DNA from: Bog-756 sp963776225 | Lineage (GTDB): Bacteria; Actinomycetota; Acidimicrobiia; Acidimicrobiales; RAAP-2 | DNA length: 64,000 nucleotides | NCBI GenBank assembly: GCA_963776225.1 | Contig: CAVZLL010000003.1 | Coordinates: forward strand, 1,136,867-1,200,866 | Reading direction: 5' to 3' | The notes under the pieces: generated by a model | Told to the model about the DNA's origin: nothing | Database searches by the model: none | What the model saw: only the letters and a program-made list of their open reading frames with translations | Shown here: positions 1-9,041 of the stretch, in pieces | Layout of the letters: every line of letters starts with the position of its first letter | Numbering within the stretch: position 1 is the first letter of the stretch | Program-made: the position numbers and the translations under genes

Positions 1-579
1 GGCGACGACGCGGTGGCCCGGCAGGGGATCGGGCGACTCAACGTCCTCGACGTCCAGATCCAGATCCGCCGCCTCCCGAAGCCGGTGGTGGCGATGGTCG
101 CCGGGTACGCGATCGGGGGAGGCCACGTCCTCCACCTGGTCTGCGATCTCACCATCGCCGCCGACAACGCCCGGTTCGGACAGACCGGCCCGAGGGTGGG
201 GAGCTTCGACGGCGGGTACGGCGCGAGCTTGCTCGCCCGGACCATCGGGCTCAAGCGGGCCAAGGAGGTCTGGTTCCTCTGCCGCCAGTACGACGCGACG
301 ACCGCACACGACTGGGGATTGGTCAACCAGGTCGTCCCGCTCGCCGACCTCGAGCGCGAGACGGTTGCCTGGTGCCGCCAGATGCTGACCCTCTCGCCGC
401 TGGCCCTTCGCATGCTCAAAGGGGGACTGCACGCAGCCGACGACGGTCTCGCCGGTCTGCAGCAGTTCGCCGGCGACGCGACGATGCTGTTCTACATGAG
501 CGACGAAGGCCAGGAGGGTCGCAATGCCTTCCAGGAGCACCGGTCGCCCGACTTCGGCCGCTTCCCCCGCCGCCCATGA
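1..579 (+). CDS. menB: 1,4-dihydroxy-2-naphthoyl-CoA synthase MenB, 5'-truncated
   Basis: C-terminal two thirds of the crotonase-fold enzyme that cyclises O-succinylbenzoyl-CoA to 1,4-dihydroxy-2-naphthoyl-CoA in menaquinone synthesis. The frame is open from base 1, so the N-terminus is outside the window; the GTG at position 13 is internal. Visible family marks are the oxyanion-hole stretch VAGYAIGGGHVLH, then QTGPRVGSFDGGYG with its conserved Asp, WFLCRQYDA, and the C-terminal EGQEGRNAF. The next gene is menA, and menH and menD follow, so this is a menaquinone cluster. The protein is cytosolic. Family assignment is very secure because the match runs along the whole visible length. Confidence 0.96.
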   Translation, partial: GDDAVARQGIGRLNVLDVQIQIRRLPKPVVAMVAGYAIGGGHVLHLVCDLTIAADNARFGQTGPRVGSFDGGYGASLLARTIGLKRAKEVWFLCRQYDATTAHDWGLVNQVVPLADLERETVAWCRQMLTLSPLALRMLKGGLHAADDGLAGLQQFAGDATMLFYMSDEGQEGRNAFQEHRSPDFGRFPRRP

Positions 580-1594
580 CGCGCTCGCCGATCCGGGTGC
601 ACCCGGAGGGGTGACCGGACCCGCAGCCGCCCCCTCCCGGCCGGGCGCCGTCCGAACCTGGTGGCTCGGCGCGCGACCGCGTACCCTGCCGGCCGCCCTG
701 GTCCCGGTGCTGGTCGGGACCGCGGCGGCTCATCCGGGCCACCCGGGCGCCTGGACCCTGCCCGGCGGGACCCCCGGAGTGCCGCGCGTCGACCCCTGGG
801 TCTGTGCCCTCGGCGCGTTGGTCGTCGCCCTCGCCATCCAGGTCGGGACCAACTACGCCAACGACTACGCGGACGGCATCCGGGGCACCGACGACACCAG
901 GGTCGGCCCGACCCGGCTGGTCGCGTCCGGGGTCGCCTCGCCCCGTGCGGTCAGGTCTGCGGCGCTCGTCTCGTTCGGTGTCGCGGCGGTGACCGGGCTC
1001 GGTCTGGCCTGGGCCACGTCGTGGTGGATCCTCCCGGTCGGAGCGGCCTGCATCCTCGCCGGGTGGCTGTACACCGGCGGCCCGCGACCCTACGGCTACG
1101 CGGGGTTCGGGGAGCTGTTCGTCTTCGTCTTCTTCGGCCTGGTGGCCACCGTCGGCACGTTCTACGTGCAGACGGTGCGTCTCGACGTCCCCGTCGTGTG
1201 GTTCGCGGCCGCCCTGATCGGGCTCCTCGCCACCGCGCTGCTCCTCGCCAACAACCTCCGCGACATCGAGACCGACCGGGAGGCCGGCAAGCGGACCCTG
1301 GCCGTCCGGATCGGTCGCCGGGATGCGGGGTGGTGCTACCTCGCCTGCATCGCTGTGCCGTTCGCCGCGGTGACCCTGTGGGGACTGCTCTCGGTCACCG
1401 GCGCCGTGAGGTCCGACCGGCCGGCGGCGGCGTTCGTGCCGCTGCTCGCGCTGGTCCTGGTGGCCCTGCCGGCGCGGCTCGCCCGGAGCGACGCCGAGGG
1501 CCGGGCGCTCCTGCCGCTCCTCGCTGCGACCAGCCGCCTCCAGCTCGCGTTCGGGATCCTCCTCTCGGCGGCCCTCTGGCTGTGGATCGGCTGA
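524..1594 (+). CDS. menA: 1,4-dihydroxy-2-naphthoate polyprenyltransferase MenA
   Basis: UbiA-superfamily membrane enzyme that attaches the polyprenyl tail to 1,4-dihydroxy-2-naphthoate, giving demethylmenaquinone. The two Asp-rich prenyl-diphosphate motifs are visible: NYANDYADGIRGTDD, and NNLRDIETDREAGKRTLAVR later in the protein. About eight hydrophobic segments follow the N-terminus. The start is uncertain. ATG 524 has AGGAGGG 5 nt upstream, but that sequence also encodes the conserved EGQEGR of MenB and forces a 56-nt overlap. GTG 611 gives 327 aa, closer to the usual 290-310, and begins just before the conserved RTWWLGARPRTLPAA. The 29 extra residues from ATG 524 look like non-conserved filler. 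Confidence 0.93.
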   Translation: MPSRSTGRPTSAASPAAHDALADPGAPGGVTGPAAAPSRPGAVRTWWLGARPRTLPAALVPVLVGTAAAHPGHPGAWTLPGGTPGVPRVDPWVCALGALVVALAIQVGTNYANDYADGIRGTDDTRVGPTRLVASGVASPRAVRSAALVSFGVAAVTGLGLAWATSWWILPVGAACILAGWLYTGGPRPYGYAGFGELFVFVFFGLVATVGTFYVQTVRLDVPVVWFAAALIGLLATALLLANNLRDIETDREAGKRTLAVRIGRRDAGWCYLACIAVPFAAVTLWGLLSVTGAVRSDRPAAAFVPLLALVLVALPARLARSDAEGRALLPLLAATSRLQLAFGILLSAALWLWIG

Positions 1595-1635
1595 CCGCGG
1601 TGGGGCCGTCCGACCGGGCTCGCCGGCGTCGTCGG

Positions 1636-2466
1636 TCAGCGCCCGGCGTCCGCCGCCAGGAAGGCGCGCACCGCATCGGCCACCGCTCGCGGCCTCTGCA
1701 GGTGGGGCGCGTGGTCCGTTTCCGGGACCACCACGCCCGTCGCGTTCACGCCGATCGCCTCGACCAGCCGCCGTCCGAGGGCGGTGAATTTGGCGTCCCG
1801 CTCCCCGCTGACCACCAGGACCGGCATCCCGAGGCCGCCGAGCCGGCCCCAGAGCGGCTCCTGGGTCCCCGTGCCGGCCAGGCGGAGGCTCGAGGCGAGG
1901 CCGTCCGCGGTGTTGCGGACCCGCTCGTCGAGTCCGAGGGCCCCGGCAGGGACCTCCCCGAACATCGGCCCGGTGGCCCAGCGTCCGACGAACTCGGCGA
2001 CCGTGTCGGCGGGCCGGCCGCCGTCGGGTGGGTCGAGCCGGTCGGCCAGCGCGCCATCGGTCCGACGCCGCTCGGCCCGTTCGCCCGGGTCGTCGATGCC
2101 GGCGGTGCCCGAGAGGAGCACCAGACGCCGGACGAGGTCGGGCCGCTCGAGCGCGAGGTGGAGGCAGACGCGCGCCCCCATCGAGTAGCCGAGGTAGTCA
2201 CCGGCCCCGCCTGCGCGGCCGAGGAGGAGCGCCCCCGAGCGCAGATCGGCGCGGACCGCCGCCGAGTCCCCGTGGCCGGGGAGGTCGACCAGCACCAACC
2301 GGTGGGCATCGGCCAGCTCGGCGCGCAGCCCGCCCCAGAGTCGCCCGGTCTGGGTGAACCCGTGGGCCAGCACCAGGATCGGCCCGACCCCCTCCGACTC
2401 GGCGTGCAGGTCGGTCGTCGGGTCGCGGATGGTCACCGCGTCGCGGCTGGGCTGGTGTGTCGGCAT
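1636..2466 (-). CDS. menH: alpha/beta hydrolase, probable SHCHC synthase MenH
   Basis: Alpha/beta-hydrolase of 276 aa, most likely 2-succinyl-6-hydroxy-2,4-cyclohexadiene-1-carboxylate synthase, which eliminates pyruvate from the MenD product. The nucleophile elbow is GYSMGAR (Ser95), preceded by the oxyanion stretch LAHGFTQTGRLW. The acid is probably Asp224 in SGERDAKF and the base His252 in ETDHAPHLQRP, the MenH-like ending. It is transcribed divergently from menD, and its start codon lies inside the first codons of the longest menD frame. Placement beside menD and menA supports MenH over a generic hydrolase, but sequence alone cannot exclude another esterase. Confidence 0.85.
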   Translation of the reverse strand: MPTHQPSRDAVTIRDPTTDLHAESEGVGPILVLAHGFTQTGRLWGGLRAELADAHRLVLVDLPGHGDSAAVRADLRSGALLLGRAGGAGDYLGYSMGARVCLHLALERPDLVRRLVLLSGTAGIDDPGERAERRRTDGALADRLDPPDGGRPADTVAEFVGRWATGPMFGEVPAGALGLDERVRNTADGLASSLRLAGTGTQEPLWGRLGGLGMPVLVVSGERDAKFTALGRRLVEAIGVNATGVVVPETDHAPHLQRPRAVADAVRAFLAADAGR

Positions 2467-4262
2467 GGGACCTGCAGGTGAGCGTACCGACCGGACCCCC
2501 CGGCGACGGCGACCGCCAGGCCGCGTTCGCCAGCACTCTGGTCGACGAGTGGGTGCGGGCGGGTGTCGCCCATGCGGTGGTCTGCCCCGGGTCGCGTTCG
2601 TCGCCGCTGGCCGTGGCGCTGGCCGCCGATCCCCGACTCTCGCTCAGCGTCCGTCTCGACGAGCGGTCGGCCGGGTTCCTCGCGCTCGGGATCGGCATGG
2701 CGTCGGGTACCCCCGCAGTCGTGCTCACGACCAGCGGAACCGCCGCCGCCGAGCTGCACGCGGCGGTGATCGAGGCCGACCTTGCGCGGGTGCCGATGCT
2801 GGTCTGCACGGCCGACCGCCCACCCGAGCTGCGCGGGGTCGGGGCCCCACAGACCATCGACCAGACCCACCTGTTCGGGGGGGCGACCCGTTGGTTCGCC
2901 GACCCGGGTGTGCCGGACGGGCCAGGGCGCCCCGCCTGGCGCTCACTGGCCGCACGGTCGGTCGTCGAAGCGGTCGCCGGGCCGCGGGGGCCGGGCCCGG
3001 TCCACCTCAACCTTCCCTTCCGCGATCCGCTGCTCGGCGACCCCCGCGTGGCGGGCGGGCCGCCGCCAGGTCGGCCCGACGGGGGTCCCTGGCACCGGGT
3101 GGAGGTCGCCGCCACGGCTCCCGCCCCGGCCCTCGTCGACGCGCTCACCGGGTCCGGCCACTTCGATGCCGGCTCGCACGGCGTGATCGTCGCCGGGTCC
3201 GGGTGTGGCGATCCTGCCGCGGTGCTCGGCCTGGCCGGGGCACTCGGGTGGCCGGTCCTGGCCGACCCGCGCTCGGGGCTCCGCAGCGACGGGGCCCGAG
3301 TGGTGGCCGCGGCCGACGGCATCCTGCGCTCGCAGCGCTTCGTCGACACCCACCTGCCGTCGTTCGTGCTCCGGCTCGGTGCCCGGTGGGCCTCCAAGGT
3401 GGTCAACGCGTTCGCCGACCACGCACCGGCGCTGGTCGTCGACCCCTTCGACCAGTGGCCCGATCCCGAGCGGAGCGCCGAGCGACTGGTGCATTGCGAC
3501 CCGACCCTCTTCTGCGTCGCGATGCAGCGGGCGACGGGCACCGGGTCGGGCGGCCGCCCCGGCGCGGGAGAGTCGTGGAGGACGTCCTGGGACGAGGCCG
3601 AGGCGCGAGCCCGCCGAGCCCTGATCCGGTCGATCGACGAGGGCGCGACCCTCACCGAGCCCGCCCTCGCCCGCCATCTCTTCGCCTCCCTCCCGGGCGG
3701 CGCGACCATGGTGGTGTCCTCCTCGATGCCGGTCCGTGACCTCGAGGCGTTCGGGCTCCCGCGGAGCGATCCCCCGCGGGTGCTCGCCAACCGCGGTGCC
3801 AACGGGATCGACGGGGTGGTCTCGACCGCGCTCGGGGTGGCCGCGGCGACGGCGGGACCGGTGGTCGCCCTGGTCGGGGACCTGGCATTCCTCCACGACG
3901 TCTCCGCCCTGGTCGGACCCCGTGGGGCGCTCCCAGAGCTCACCCTGGTGGTGGCCGACAACCGCGGTGGAGGGATCTTCTCCTTCCTGCCGGCGGCCGG
4001 CGCGCTCGAGCCGGTCGCCTTCGAGCGATTGTTCGGCACCCCGCAGGGCCCCGACGTCGCCGATGTCGCACGCGGGTTCGGCTGGGTGGTGGAGGACCTC
4101 GGGCCCGCCGCGTCGCCCGGCGACCTGCGGAGCTCCCTCGACCTCGCGGTCGGCCGAGGCGGGAATGGCCTGGTGCGGGTCGTGCTGCCCGACCGGGCGG
4201 CCAACGTGACTGCCCACGACCGGCTCAACGCGACCGTCGTCGCCGCCGTGGAGCAGGGATAG
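2457..4262 (+). CDS. menD: SEPHCHC synthase MenD (thiamine-diphosphate enzyme)
   Basis: Thiamine-diphosphate enzyme that joins 2-oxoglutarate and isochorismate, the first committed step of menaquinone synthesis. The N-terminal Pyr domain has the family signature VCPGSRSSPLAVAL and RLDERSAGFLALG. The C-terminal PP domain shows the cofactor motif as GDLAFLHD followed by VVADNRGGGIFSFLP. Full length is 601 aa, a little above the usual 550-580. GTG 2457 overlaps the divergent menH start by 10 bp; GTG 2478 avoids the overlap and costs 7 residues. No Shine-Dalgarno precedes either. Product assignment is secure. Confidence 0.95.
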   Translation: MSAWDLQVSVPTGPPGDGDRQAAFASTLVDEWVRAGVAHAVVCPGSRSSPLAVALAADPRLSLSVRLDERSAGFLALGIGMASGTPAVVLTTSGTAAAELHAAVIEADLARVPMLVCTADRPPELRGVGAPQTIDQTHLFGGATRWFADPGVPDGPGRPAWRSLAARSVVEAVAGPRGPGPVHLNLPFRDPLLGDPRVAGGPPPGRPDGGPWHRVEVAATAPAPALVDALTGSGHFDAGSHGVIVAGSGCGDPAAVLGLAGALGWPVLADPRSGLRSDGARVVAAADGILRSQRFVDTHLPSFVLRLGARWASKVVNAFADHAPALVVDPFDQWPDPERSAERLVHCDPTLFCVAMQRATGTGSGGRPGAGESWRTSWDEAEARARRALIRSIDEGATLTEPALARHLFASLPGGATMVVSSSMPVRDLEAFGLPRSDPPRVLANRGANGIDGVVSTALGVAAATAGPVVALVGDLAFLHDVSALVGPRGALPELTLVVADNRGGGIFSFLPAAGALEPVAFERLFGTPQGPDVADVARGFGWVVEDLGPAASPGDLRSSLDLAVGRGGNGLVRVVLPDRAANVTAHDRLNATVVAAVEQG

Positions 4263-4289
4263 CGACGCACCGCCGCCCGCACTGCGCGC

Positions 4290-5657
4290 TCAGCAGGGGC
4301 GAGGGTCGTACGGCGGGATCGACGATTGGGGGGCGGTCGGGGTCGCAGCCGGGTGCGCCGCCGGCACCGTCGAGGCGGTGGTCGGAGCCGTCGTCGGCAC
4401 GGTGAGCGCGAGCGGGCTGGCGTTCGCGTCGAGCGGTGGGGTGAGGATCGAGCCGAACGGTCCCCCGAGGAACTGGGTGATGGTGGTGGCCGCAGCCCCG
4501 GGCTGGACCACCTCGACCGATCCGGCCGTCGCCGAGGTCGCCCCGGCGGTGGGCAGCGTGAAGTTCTGCAGCTGGGAGCCGGAGAACGCGTGGTACCGCT
4601 CGGCCAGCGAGAACAGGTCGCTCGCCGAGAGGTTGTCGTCCTTGGAGAAGTCGTGGACCACCGAGCTGAGCAGCGCGTTGAGCCGCAGCGGGTCGTAGGT
4701 GCTCTTCGCCTTGTCGATCGCGGCCTCGATGATCAGGTTCTGGCGTTCGATCCGCCCGAGGTCGGACGTGGGGTCGGCGTGCCAGTACCCGTCCGCGTAG
4801 TACTGGAAGTAGCGGGACCGGGAGAGGCTGAGCGCCTGCGCGCCGTTGAGCACCTGGCAGCCGGTGGACGGGACGTCCAGGCCCGAATTGTTGTTGCAGG
4901 TGCTCGAGCAGTCCTGGTCCCGGACCGGATAGGGGAAGTCCATCGAGATCCCCCCGAGCGCGTTGACCGCGTCCTGCAGCCCGAAGAAGTTGACGACGAT
5001 GTAGTGGCTGATGGGGATCCCGAAGGAGTCCTCGATGGTCTTCACCAGCGCGTCCGGTCCGTTGTCGAACGCCGCGTTGATCTTGTTCTCGGCCGAGAGC
5101 GCCGAGTTCGCCGGTAGCCCGGTAACGGTCACGTAGGTGTCGCGGGGGATCGAGAGCGAGGACACCGTCCCGCTGGCCGGGTCGATGTGGAGGATCTTGA
5201 TGGTGTCCGACCGCTGGCCCGAGGTGGCGGTCGGAGTCCCGAAGTGTTGCGCCTGGGCGGCGGTCTCGCCGGCGCGGCTGTCCGAACCGACCAAGAGGAG
5301 GTTGTAGGGCTGCCCGTCGGCCGCCGCGACGCAGGTGGCGCACGCAGCGCTGGCGATCTTCCCCCACTGGTAGCGGAAGTACCCGAACCCGAGACCGGCC
5401 ACCACCAGGAGCGCGACGACCAGGCCGACCAGGGTCCGGAGCACGCGCTCGGGCCGGCTGCGGCGACGGCGTTTGGCCCGGCGGCGCTCCCGCCGGGAGG
5501 GGACGGCGATCTCCCCGCCGAGGATCGGTCCGGAGAAACGGGGGTCGGGCGCTCCGCGGGGCGAGTGCGCGGCGCTCCGCGGCCGGCCGGTCGGACGACC
5601 GGCGGGATTTCCCGACGGTCGGGGCGGACGCGGCGGTGGGGGGTCGGTGGGTGGCAT
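4290..5657 (-). CDS. LytR-CpsA-Psr (LCP) family cell-wall glycopolymer ligase
   Basis: Membrane-anchored LCP phosphotransferase, a family that transfers undecaprenyl-linked glycopolymers onto peptidoglycan. The first ~70 residues are Pro/Arg-rich and cytoplasmic; a basic cluster (RRERRRAKRRRRSRPER) precedes one membrane helix at about 74-95. The extracellular LCP domain follows, with LLLVGSDSRAG (Asp126, Arg128), RSDTIKILHID (Arg149, Asp151) and SLSIPRDTYV (Arg172, Asp173), the conserved charged residues that bind pyrophosphate and Mg. Four Cys between ~106 and the CSSTCNNN stretch may form disulfides. The C-terminal ~60 residues are a Thr/Pro/Ala-rich tail. It lies convergent with menD, 27 bp apart. 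Which polymer it handles cannot be read from the sequence. Confidence 0.92.
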   Translation of the reverse strand: MPPTDPPPPRPPRPSGNPAGRPTGRPRSAAHSPRGAPDPRFSGPILGGEIAVPSRRERRRAKRRRRSRPERVLRTLVGLVVALLVVAGLGFGYFRYQWGKIASAACATCVAAADGQPYNLLLVGSDSRAGETAAQAQHFGTPTATSGQRSDTIKILHIDPASGTVSSLSIPRDTYVTVTGLPANSALSAENKINAAFDNGPDALVKTIEDSFGIPISHYIVVNFFGLQDAVNALGGISMDFPYPVRDQDCSSTCNNNSGLDVPSTGCQVLNGAQALSLSRSRYFQYYADGYWHADPTSDLGRIERQNLIIEAAIDKAKSTYDPLRLNALLSSVVHDFSKDDNLSASDLFSLAERYHAFSGSQLQNFTLPTAGATSATAGSVEVVQPGAAATTITQFLGGPFGSILTPPLDANASPLALTVPTTAPTTASTVPAAHPAATPTAPQSSIPPYDPRPC

Positions 5658-5789
5658 GGCTGCGTTGGGGGGCGCCCCGACCGCGCGCTTGCGGTCGGCG
5701 GGGGTCCGTCGGGTGGCAGGTCGGGGCGCCCCAGTGTCCCACTCGGACCGGCCCGGGACGGGTCACCACCCGGTCGGCGGGCCGCCGGC

Positions 5790-7133
5790 TCAGGGCGTCG
5801 AGGGGACCCAGGAGCTGTGGAACCCGAAGGGCACCCGCGCCGGGAGGTGCACCGTGGCCACCGGCGGGCCGGAGAAGGAGGTGGCGTCGAGGACCACCAG
5901 ATCGCTGGCGTCGCGGGTGGCGTCGTAGACGACGGAGAGCACCCATCCCTCGTCTTCACCGCTGCCGTCGGCCGCCCGCACGAAGACCGCCTCGGAGGCC
6001 GCCCGGTGCGGGCCCGGCTCGAACCGCTCCGAGACGTCGCGTTGGAAGTCGTACTTGACCAGGCCCGCCCAGGACGGCTCCTCGGGTCGGTCGCCTGCGA
6101 CCGTGCAGTAGCCGTAGCGGTGGCGTCGTCCGGCCACCGCGTCGTCGATCCTCGGGAATTCGACCGGGGTGTCGTCGAGGCGCTCCTCGGACACCCGGCC
6201 GATCGACGGCTCGACGGTCACGCGCCAGAGGGAGGGGGCGGACCGGGAGACGACCTCGCCCGGTCCGGTGTCGAACGCGGATCCGTACCGGATGACGTCC
6301 ATGACCACCGCGTCGCCCAGGTCGAAGGCGTTGAGGACGTGGAAGACGAAGCCGGGGTCGGTGGCGATCCACTGCAGCTCGCCGGCCCGCCCCCCGCGGG
6401 GCAGGATCCCCACCCGCGAGCCGGCCTCGGGCGACCAGCGGAAGGGAACCGAGCGGCCGGACCCGGCCAGGGCGAGATCGAAGAGGACCGGTTGGTCGAG
6501 GAAGACCGCGCGGGTGGCGGTCAGGCCGAAGTCGTGCATCATCACGGCACGCGGGATCTCGAGATCCTCGGTCGTCACCAGCTCGCCGGCCGCGTCGACC
6601 ACGTGGAAGCGGAGGAACGGGGGACCGAACAGGTCCATCCCGAAGAAGACCAGCTCGCCGGTGGCCGGATCGACCTTGGGGTGGGCGCACATCGGAGAGG
6701 CCAGCGTTCCGTCGAAGTCGTACACCCGCGCGCGGCCGAGGTCGGCGGAGAGCTGGTGCGGGAACCCGGTCTCCATCAGCGCGAGGATGCGCCCGGCATG
6801 GCGGATGACGTGGGTGTTCGCCTGACCGTCGACCGGTTCGGCCGGGCCGCGTGGCGGGGTCGTCCCCGCCTTTGCGGCGAGGGAGCGGGTGCGCACCCAC
6901 CGGTTGCGGTACCCGGTCGCCCTCCCGCCGGACAGCGAGATGGCGTGGACCATGCCGTCACCGGCGAACCAGTGGTAGTCGGCCGGATCGGCGGGCACCG
7001 AGACCGGGTTGGGACCGTTGCGGAGGAGCCTGCCCTCGAGATCGGGTGGGAGGACCCCGGTCACCGGGAGATCGCCCGTGCTGCGCTCATCCTGCACGGG
7101 GGCGAAGTTTCCTTCCAGATACGGGTTCGCCAC
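5790..7133 (-). CDS. carotenoid oxygenase (RPE65/CCD family)
   Basis: Non-haem iron dioxygenase of 447 aa that probably cleaves a carotenoid, apocarotenoid or stilbene double bond. Four candidate iron-binding histidines stand at the expected spacing: His151 (CAHPKVDP), His200 (MMHDFGLT), His265 (FHVLNAFD) and His439 (FGFHSSWVP). The N-terminal LLRNGPNP and DGMVHAISL are also typical. The start is GTG 7133, preceded on this strand by GAGGAG about 6 nt away. The gene is divergent from tyrS across 92 bp. No carotenoid-synthesis or rhodopsin gene is in the window, so the substrate is unknown. Confidence 0.92.
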   Translation of the reverse strand: MANPYLEGNFAPVQDERSTGDLPVTGVLPPDLEGRLLRNGPNPVSVPADPADYHWFAGDGMVHAISLSGGRATGYRNRWVRTRSLAAKAGTTPPRGPAEPVDGQANTHVIRHAGRILALMETGFPHQLSADLGRARVYDFDGTLASPMCAHPKVDPATGELVFFGMDLFGPPFLRFHVVDAAGELVTTEDLEIPRAVMMHDFGLTATRAVFLDQPVLFDLALAGSGRSVPFRWSPEAGSRVGILPRGGRAGELQWIATDPGFVFHVLNAFDLGDAVVMDVIRYGSAFDTGPGEVVSRSAPSLWRVTVEPSIGRVSEERLDDTPVEFPRIDDAVAGRRHRYGYCTVAGDRPEEPSWAGLVKYDFQRDVSERFEPGPHRAASEAVFVRAADGSGEDEGWVLSVVYDATRDASDLVVLDATSFSGPPVATVHLPARVPFGFHSSWVPSTP

Positions 7134-7225
7134 CGTGACTCCTCGCGCGCTCGGCCACCGGCCGGGCCGGCCGGGGGGCGATCGTAGCGTCCGTTCTGCG
7201 GCCGGCCGCGTGGCAGGCTGAGGCG

Positions 7226-8512
7226 ATGGCCGCGCTCCTCGAGGACCTCCGCTTCCGGGGGTTGATCCACCAGATGACCGACCCCTCGCTCGGTGACCGG
7301 CTCGATGCGGGCGGTCTCACCGGGTACAGCGGGTTCGACCCGACCGCGGACAGCCTGCACGTCGGTCACCTCCTGCAGCTCTGCACCCTCCGCCGCCTGC
7401 AGGAGGCGGGTCACCGTCCGATCGCCCTCGCCGGCGGCGGCACCGGACTCATCGGGGATCCCGGCGGCAAGACCGAGGAGCGGGCCCTGCTCAGCGAGGA
7501 CGTGCTGGCGGCCAACCTGGCGGGGATCGAGCGCCAGCTCGCCCGCTTCGTGGAGTTCGGCGAGGAACAGGGCCGGCCCGGGGCCCTCCTGGTGAACAAC
7601 GCCGACTGGCTCCGGCCGATGGACCTGTTCACCTTCCTCCGCGACGTGGGCAAGCACTTCACCGTCAACCAGATGGTCGCCAAGGAGGCGGTCCGGGCCA
7701 GGCTCGGGCGTGCCGACCAGGGGATCTCGTACACCGAATTCAGCTACATGCTCCTCCAGGCCTACGACTTCCTCCATCTCTTCGACACCGCCGGATGCAC
7801 GCTCCAGGTCGGGGGCAGCGACCAGTGGGGGAACATCACCCTCGGGATCGACCTCGTCCGCAGGACCCGCCACGCAGAGGTGTTCGGTCTCACCACCCCG
7901 CTGGTGCTCAAAGCCGACGGCACCAAGTTCGGCAAGACCGAGTCGGGGACGGTCTGGCTGGATCCGTCCCGGACCAGCCCCTACCGGCTCTACCAATTCT
8001 TCCTCCGCAGCGAGGACGCCATGGTCGGGACCTACCTCCGGTACTTCACCTTCCTCCCCCACGAGCAGATCCTGGCGCTCGACGACTCGACCGCCGCCCA
8101 TCCCGAACGGCGCGAGGCCCACCGCGCGCTCGCCCGCCAGGTCTGCACCCTGGTCCACGGCGAGTCGGAGACCGGCCGGGCCGAGCAGGCAGCGGCCGCC
8201 CTCTTCGGCGAGGACGTGTCGGGCCTCGACGAGGGCTCCCTGCTCGACGTGTTCGCCGACGCGCCGTCGAGCGACCTGGCGCGCACCCGGCTCGACACCG
8301 AGGGCCTGCTGCTGGTCGACCTGCTGGCCGAGACCGGTCTCGTCGCGTCGAGGTCCCAGGCACGCACGACGGTGACCCAGGGGGGCGCGTACCTCAACAA
8401 CCGGCGTGTTGGGGATCTCTCCCACCGGGTCGGCCCGGCCGACCTGGTCGCCGACCGCTACGTCGTGCTGCGACGGGGAAAGAAGGACTACCACCTGGTC
8501 CGATTCGGCTGA
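7226..8512 (+). CDS. tyrS: tyrosyl-tRNA synthetase
   Basis: Class I aminoacyl-tRNA synthetase that charges tRNA-Tyr, 428 aa. The HIGH motif appears as HVGH at 45-48 and the KMSKS loop as KFGKT at 234-238, the form seen in the bacterial TyrS-1 type. Tyrosine-pocket residues are in the QAYDFLHLF and QVGGSDQWGNI stretches. The last ~70 residues form an S4 RNA-binding domain (SQARTTVTQGGAYLNNRRV). A CAGGCT box lies 6 nt before the ATG and could be a weak leaderless -10. I saw no T-box leader in the 92 bp upstream. Confidence 0.97.
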   Translation: MAALLEDLRFRGLIHQMTDPSLGDRLDAGGLTGYSGFDPTADSLHVGHLLQLCTLRRLQEAGHRPIALAGGGTGLIGDPGGKTEERALLSEDVLAANLAGIERQLARFVEFGEEQGRPGALLVNNADWLRPMDLFTFLRDVGKHFTVNQMVAKEAVRARLGRADQGISYTEFSYMLLQAYDFLHLFDTAGCTLQVGGSDQWGNITLGIDLVRRTRHAEVFGLTTPLVLKADGTKFGKTESGTVWLDPSRTSPYRLYQFFLRSEDAMVGTYLRYFTFLPHEQILALDDSTAAHPERREAHRALARQVCTLVHGESETGRAEQAAAALFGEDVSGLDEGSLLDVFADAPSSDLARTRLDTEGLLLVDLLAETGLVASRSQARTTVTQGGAYLNNRRVGDLSHRVGPADLVADRYVVLRRGKKDYHLVRFG

Positions 8513-8555
8513 TCCGCTCGGTGACCGGCGCCGAGGACCGCGTCGGCGGCCGCCC

Positions 8556-8567
8556 TACACTGGCGCG
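8556..8567 (+). promoter_or_regulatory. leaderless promoter of the DUF3151 gene (TACACT-N6-ATG)
   Basis: TACACT at 8556-8561 ends 6 nt before ATG 8568, in a 55-bp gap after tyrS. No Shine-Dalgarno sequence is visible. Confidence 0.6.
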
Positions 8568-9041
8568 ATGAGCGCACCCGGCGGTCAACACACGGACGGG
8601 GCGGCCGTCCGGCTCACCGCCGGACTGCCCGAGACGGTGCTTCCCGAGGAACCGGCGGCGGTTCGGGCCTCCCTCGAGGCGGCGCTCGGACAACCCGCCG
8701 AACGGAGACGCCACGCGGTCTCCGACGTCGTGCGCTCGGACCCCGGGTCGCTCGCCTCCTGGGCGGCGCTCGGGTCGCTGGCCCGGGACGACGTCGAGGC
8801 GTACGCCTGCTTCCGGGTCGGCTATCACCGCGGGCTCGACGCGCTGCGTCGGGCGGGGTGGAAGGGTTCCGGGCTGGTCCGCTGGTCGGCGCCGTCCAAC
8901 CGGGGGTTCCTCCGGTGTGTCGACGGCCTCCGGTCCACCGCCGGTGCCATCGGCGAGCACCCCGAGGAGGAGCGGTGTGCCCAGTTCCTGCGGCAGCTCG
9001 ATCCGAACTGGAGCCAGGACTGGACCGGATTCCCGGCCTGA
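8568..9041 (+). CDS. DUF3151 domain protein
   Basis: Actinobacterial protein of unknown function, 157 aa, of the DUF3151 family. The recognisable core is YACFRVGYHRGLDALRRAGW followed by the stretch containing SNRGFLRC, as in the mycobacterial homologue. Cytosolic; no signal peptide or membrane helix. The ATG at 8568 is 6 nt after a TACACT box, which fits a leaderless transcript. The stop codon overlaps the start of the next gene (TGATG), so the two are probably co-translated. Family membership is from memory of the motif; function is not known. Confidence 0.85.
   Translation: MSAPGGQHTDGAAVRLTAGLPETVLPEEPAAVRASLEAALGQPAERRRHAVSDVVRSDPGSLASWAALGSLARDDVEAYACFRVGYHRGLDALRRAGWKGSGLVRWSAPSNRGFLRCVDGLRSTAGAIGEHPEEERCAQFLRQLDPNWSQDWTGFPA

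Noticed and set aside
7134..7225. T-box leader before tyrS
   Set aside because: The 92-bp gap lacks the T-box sequence and the space for a specifier stem.
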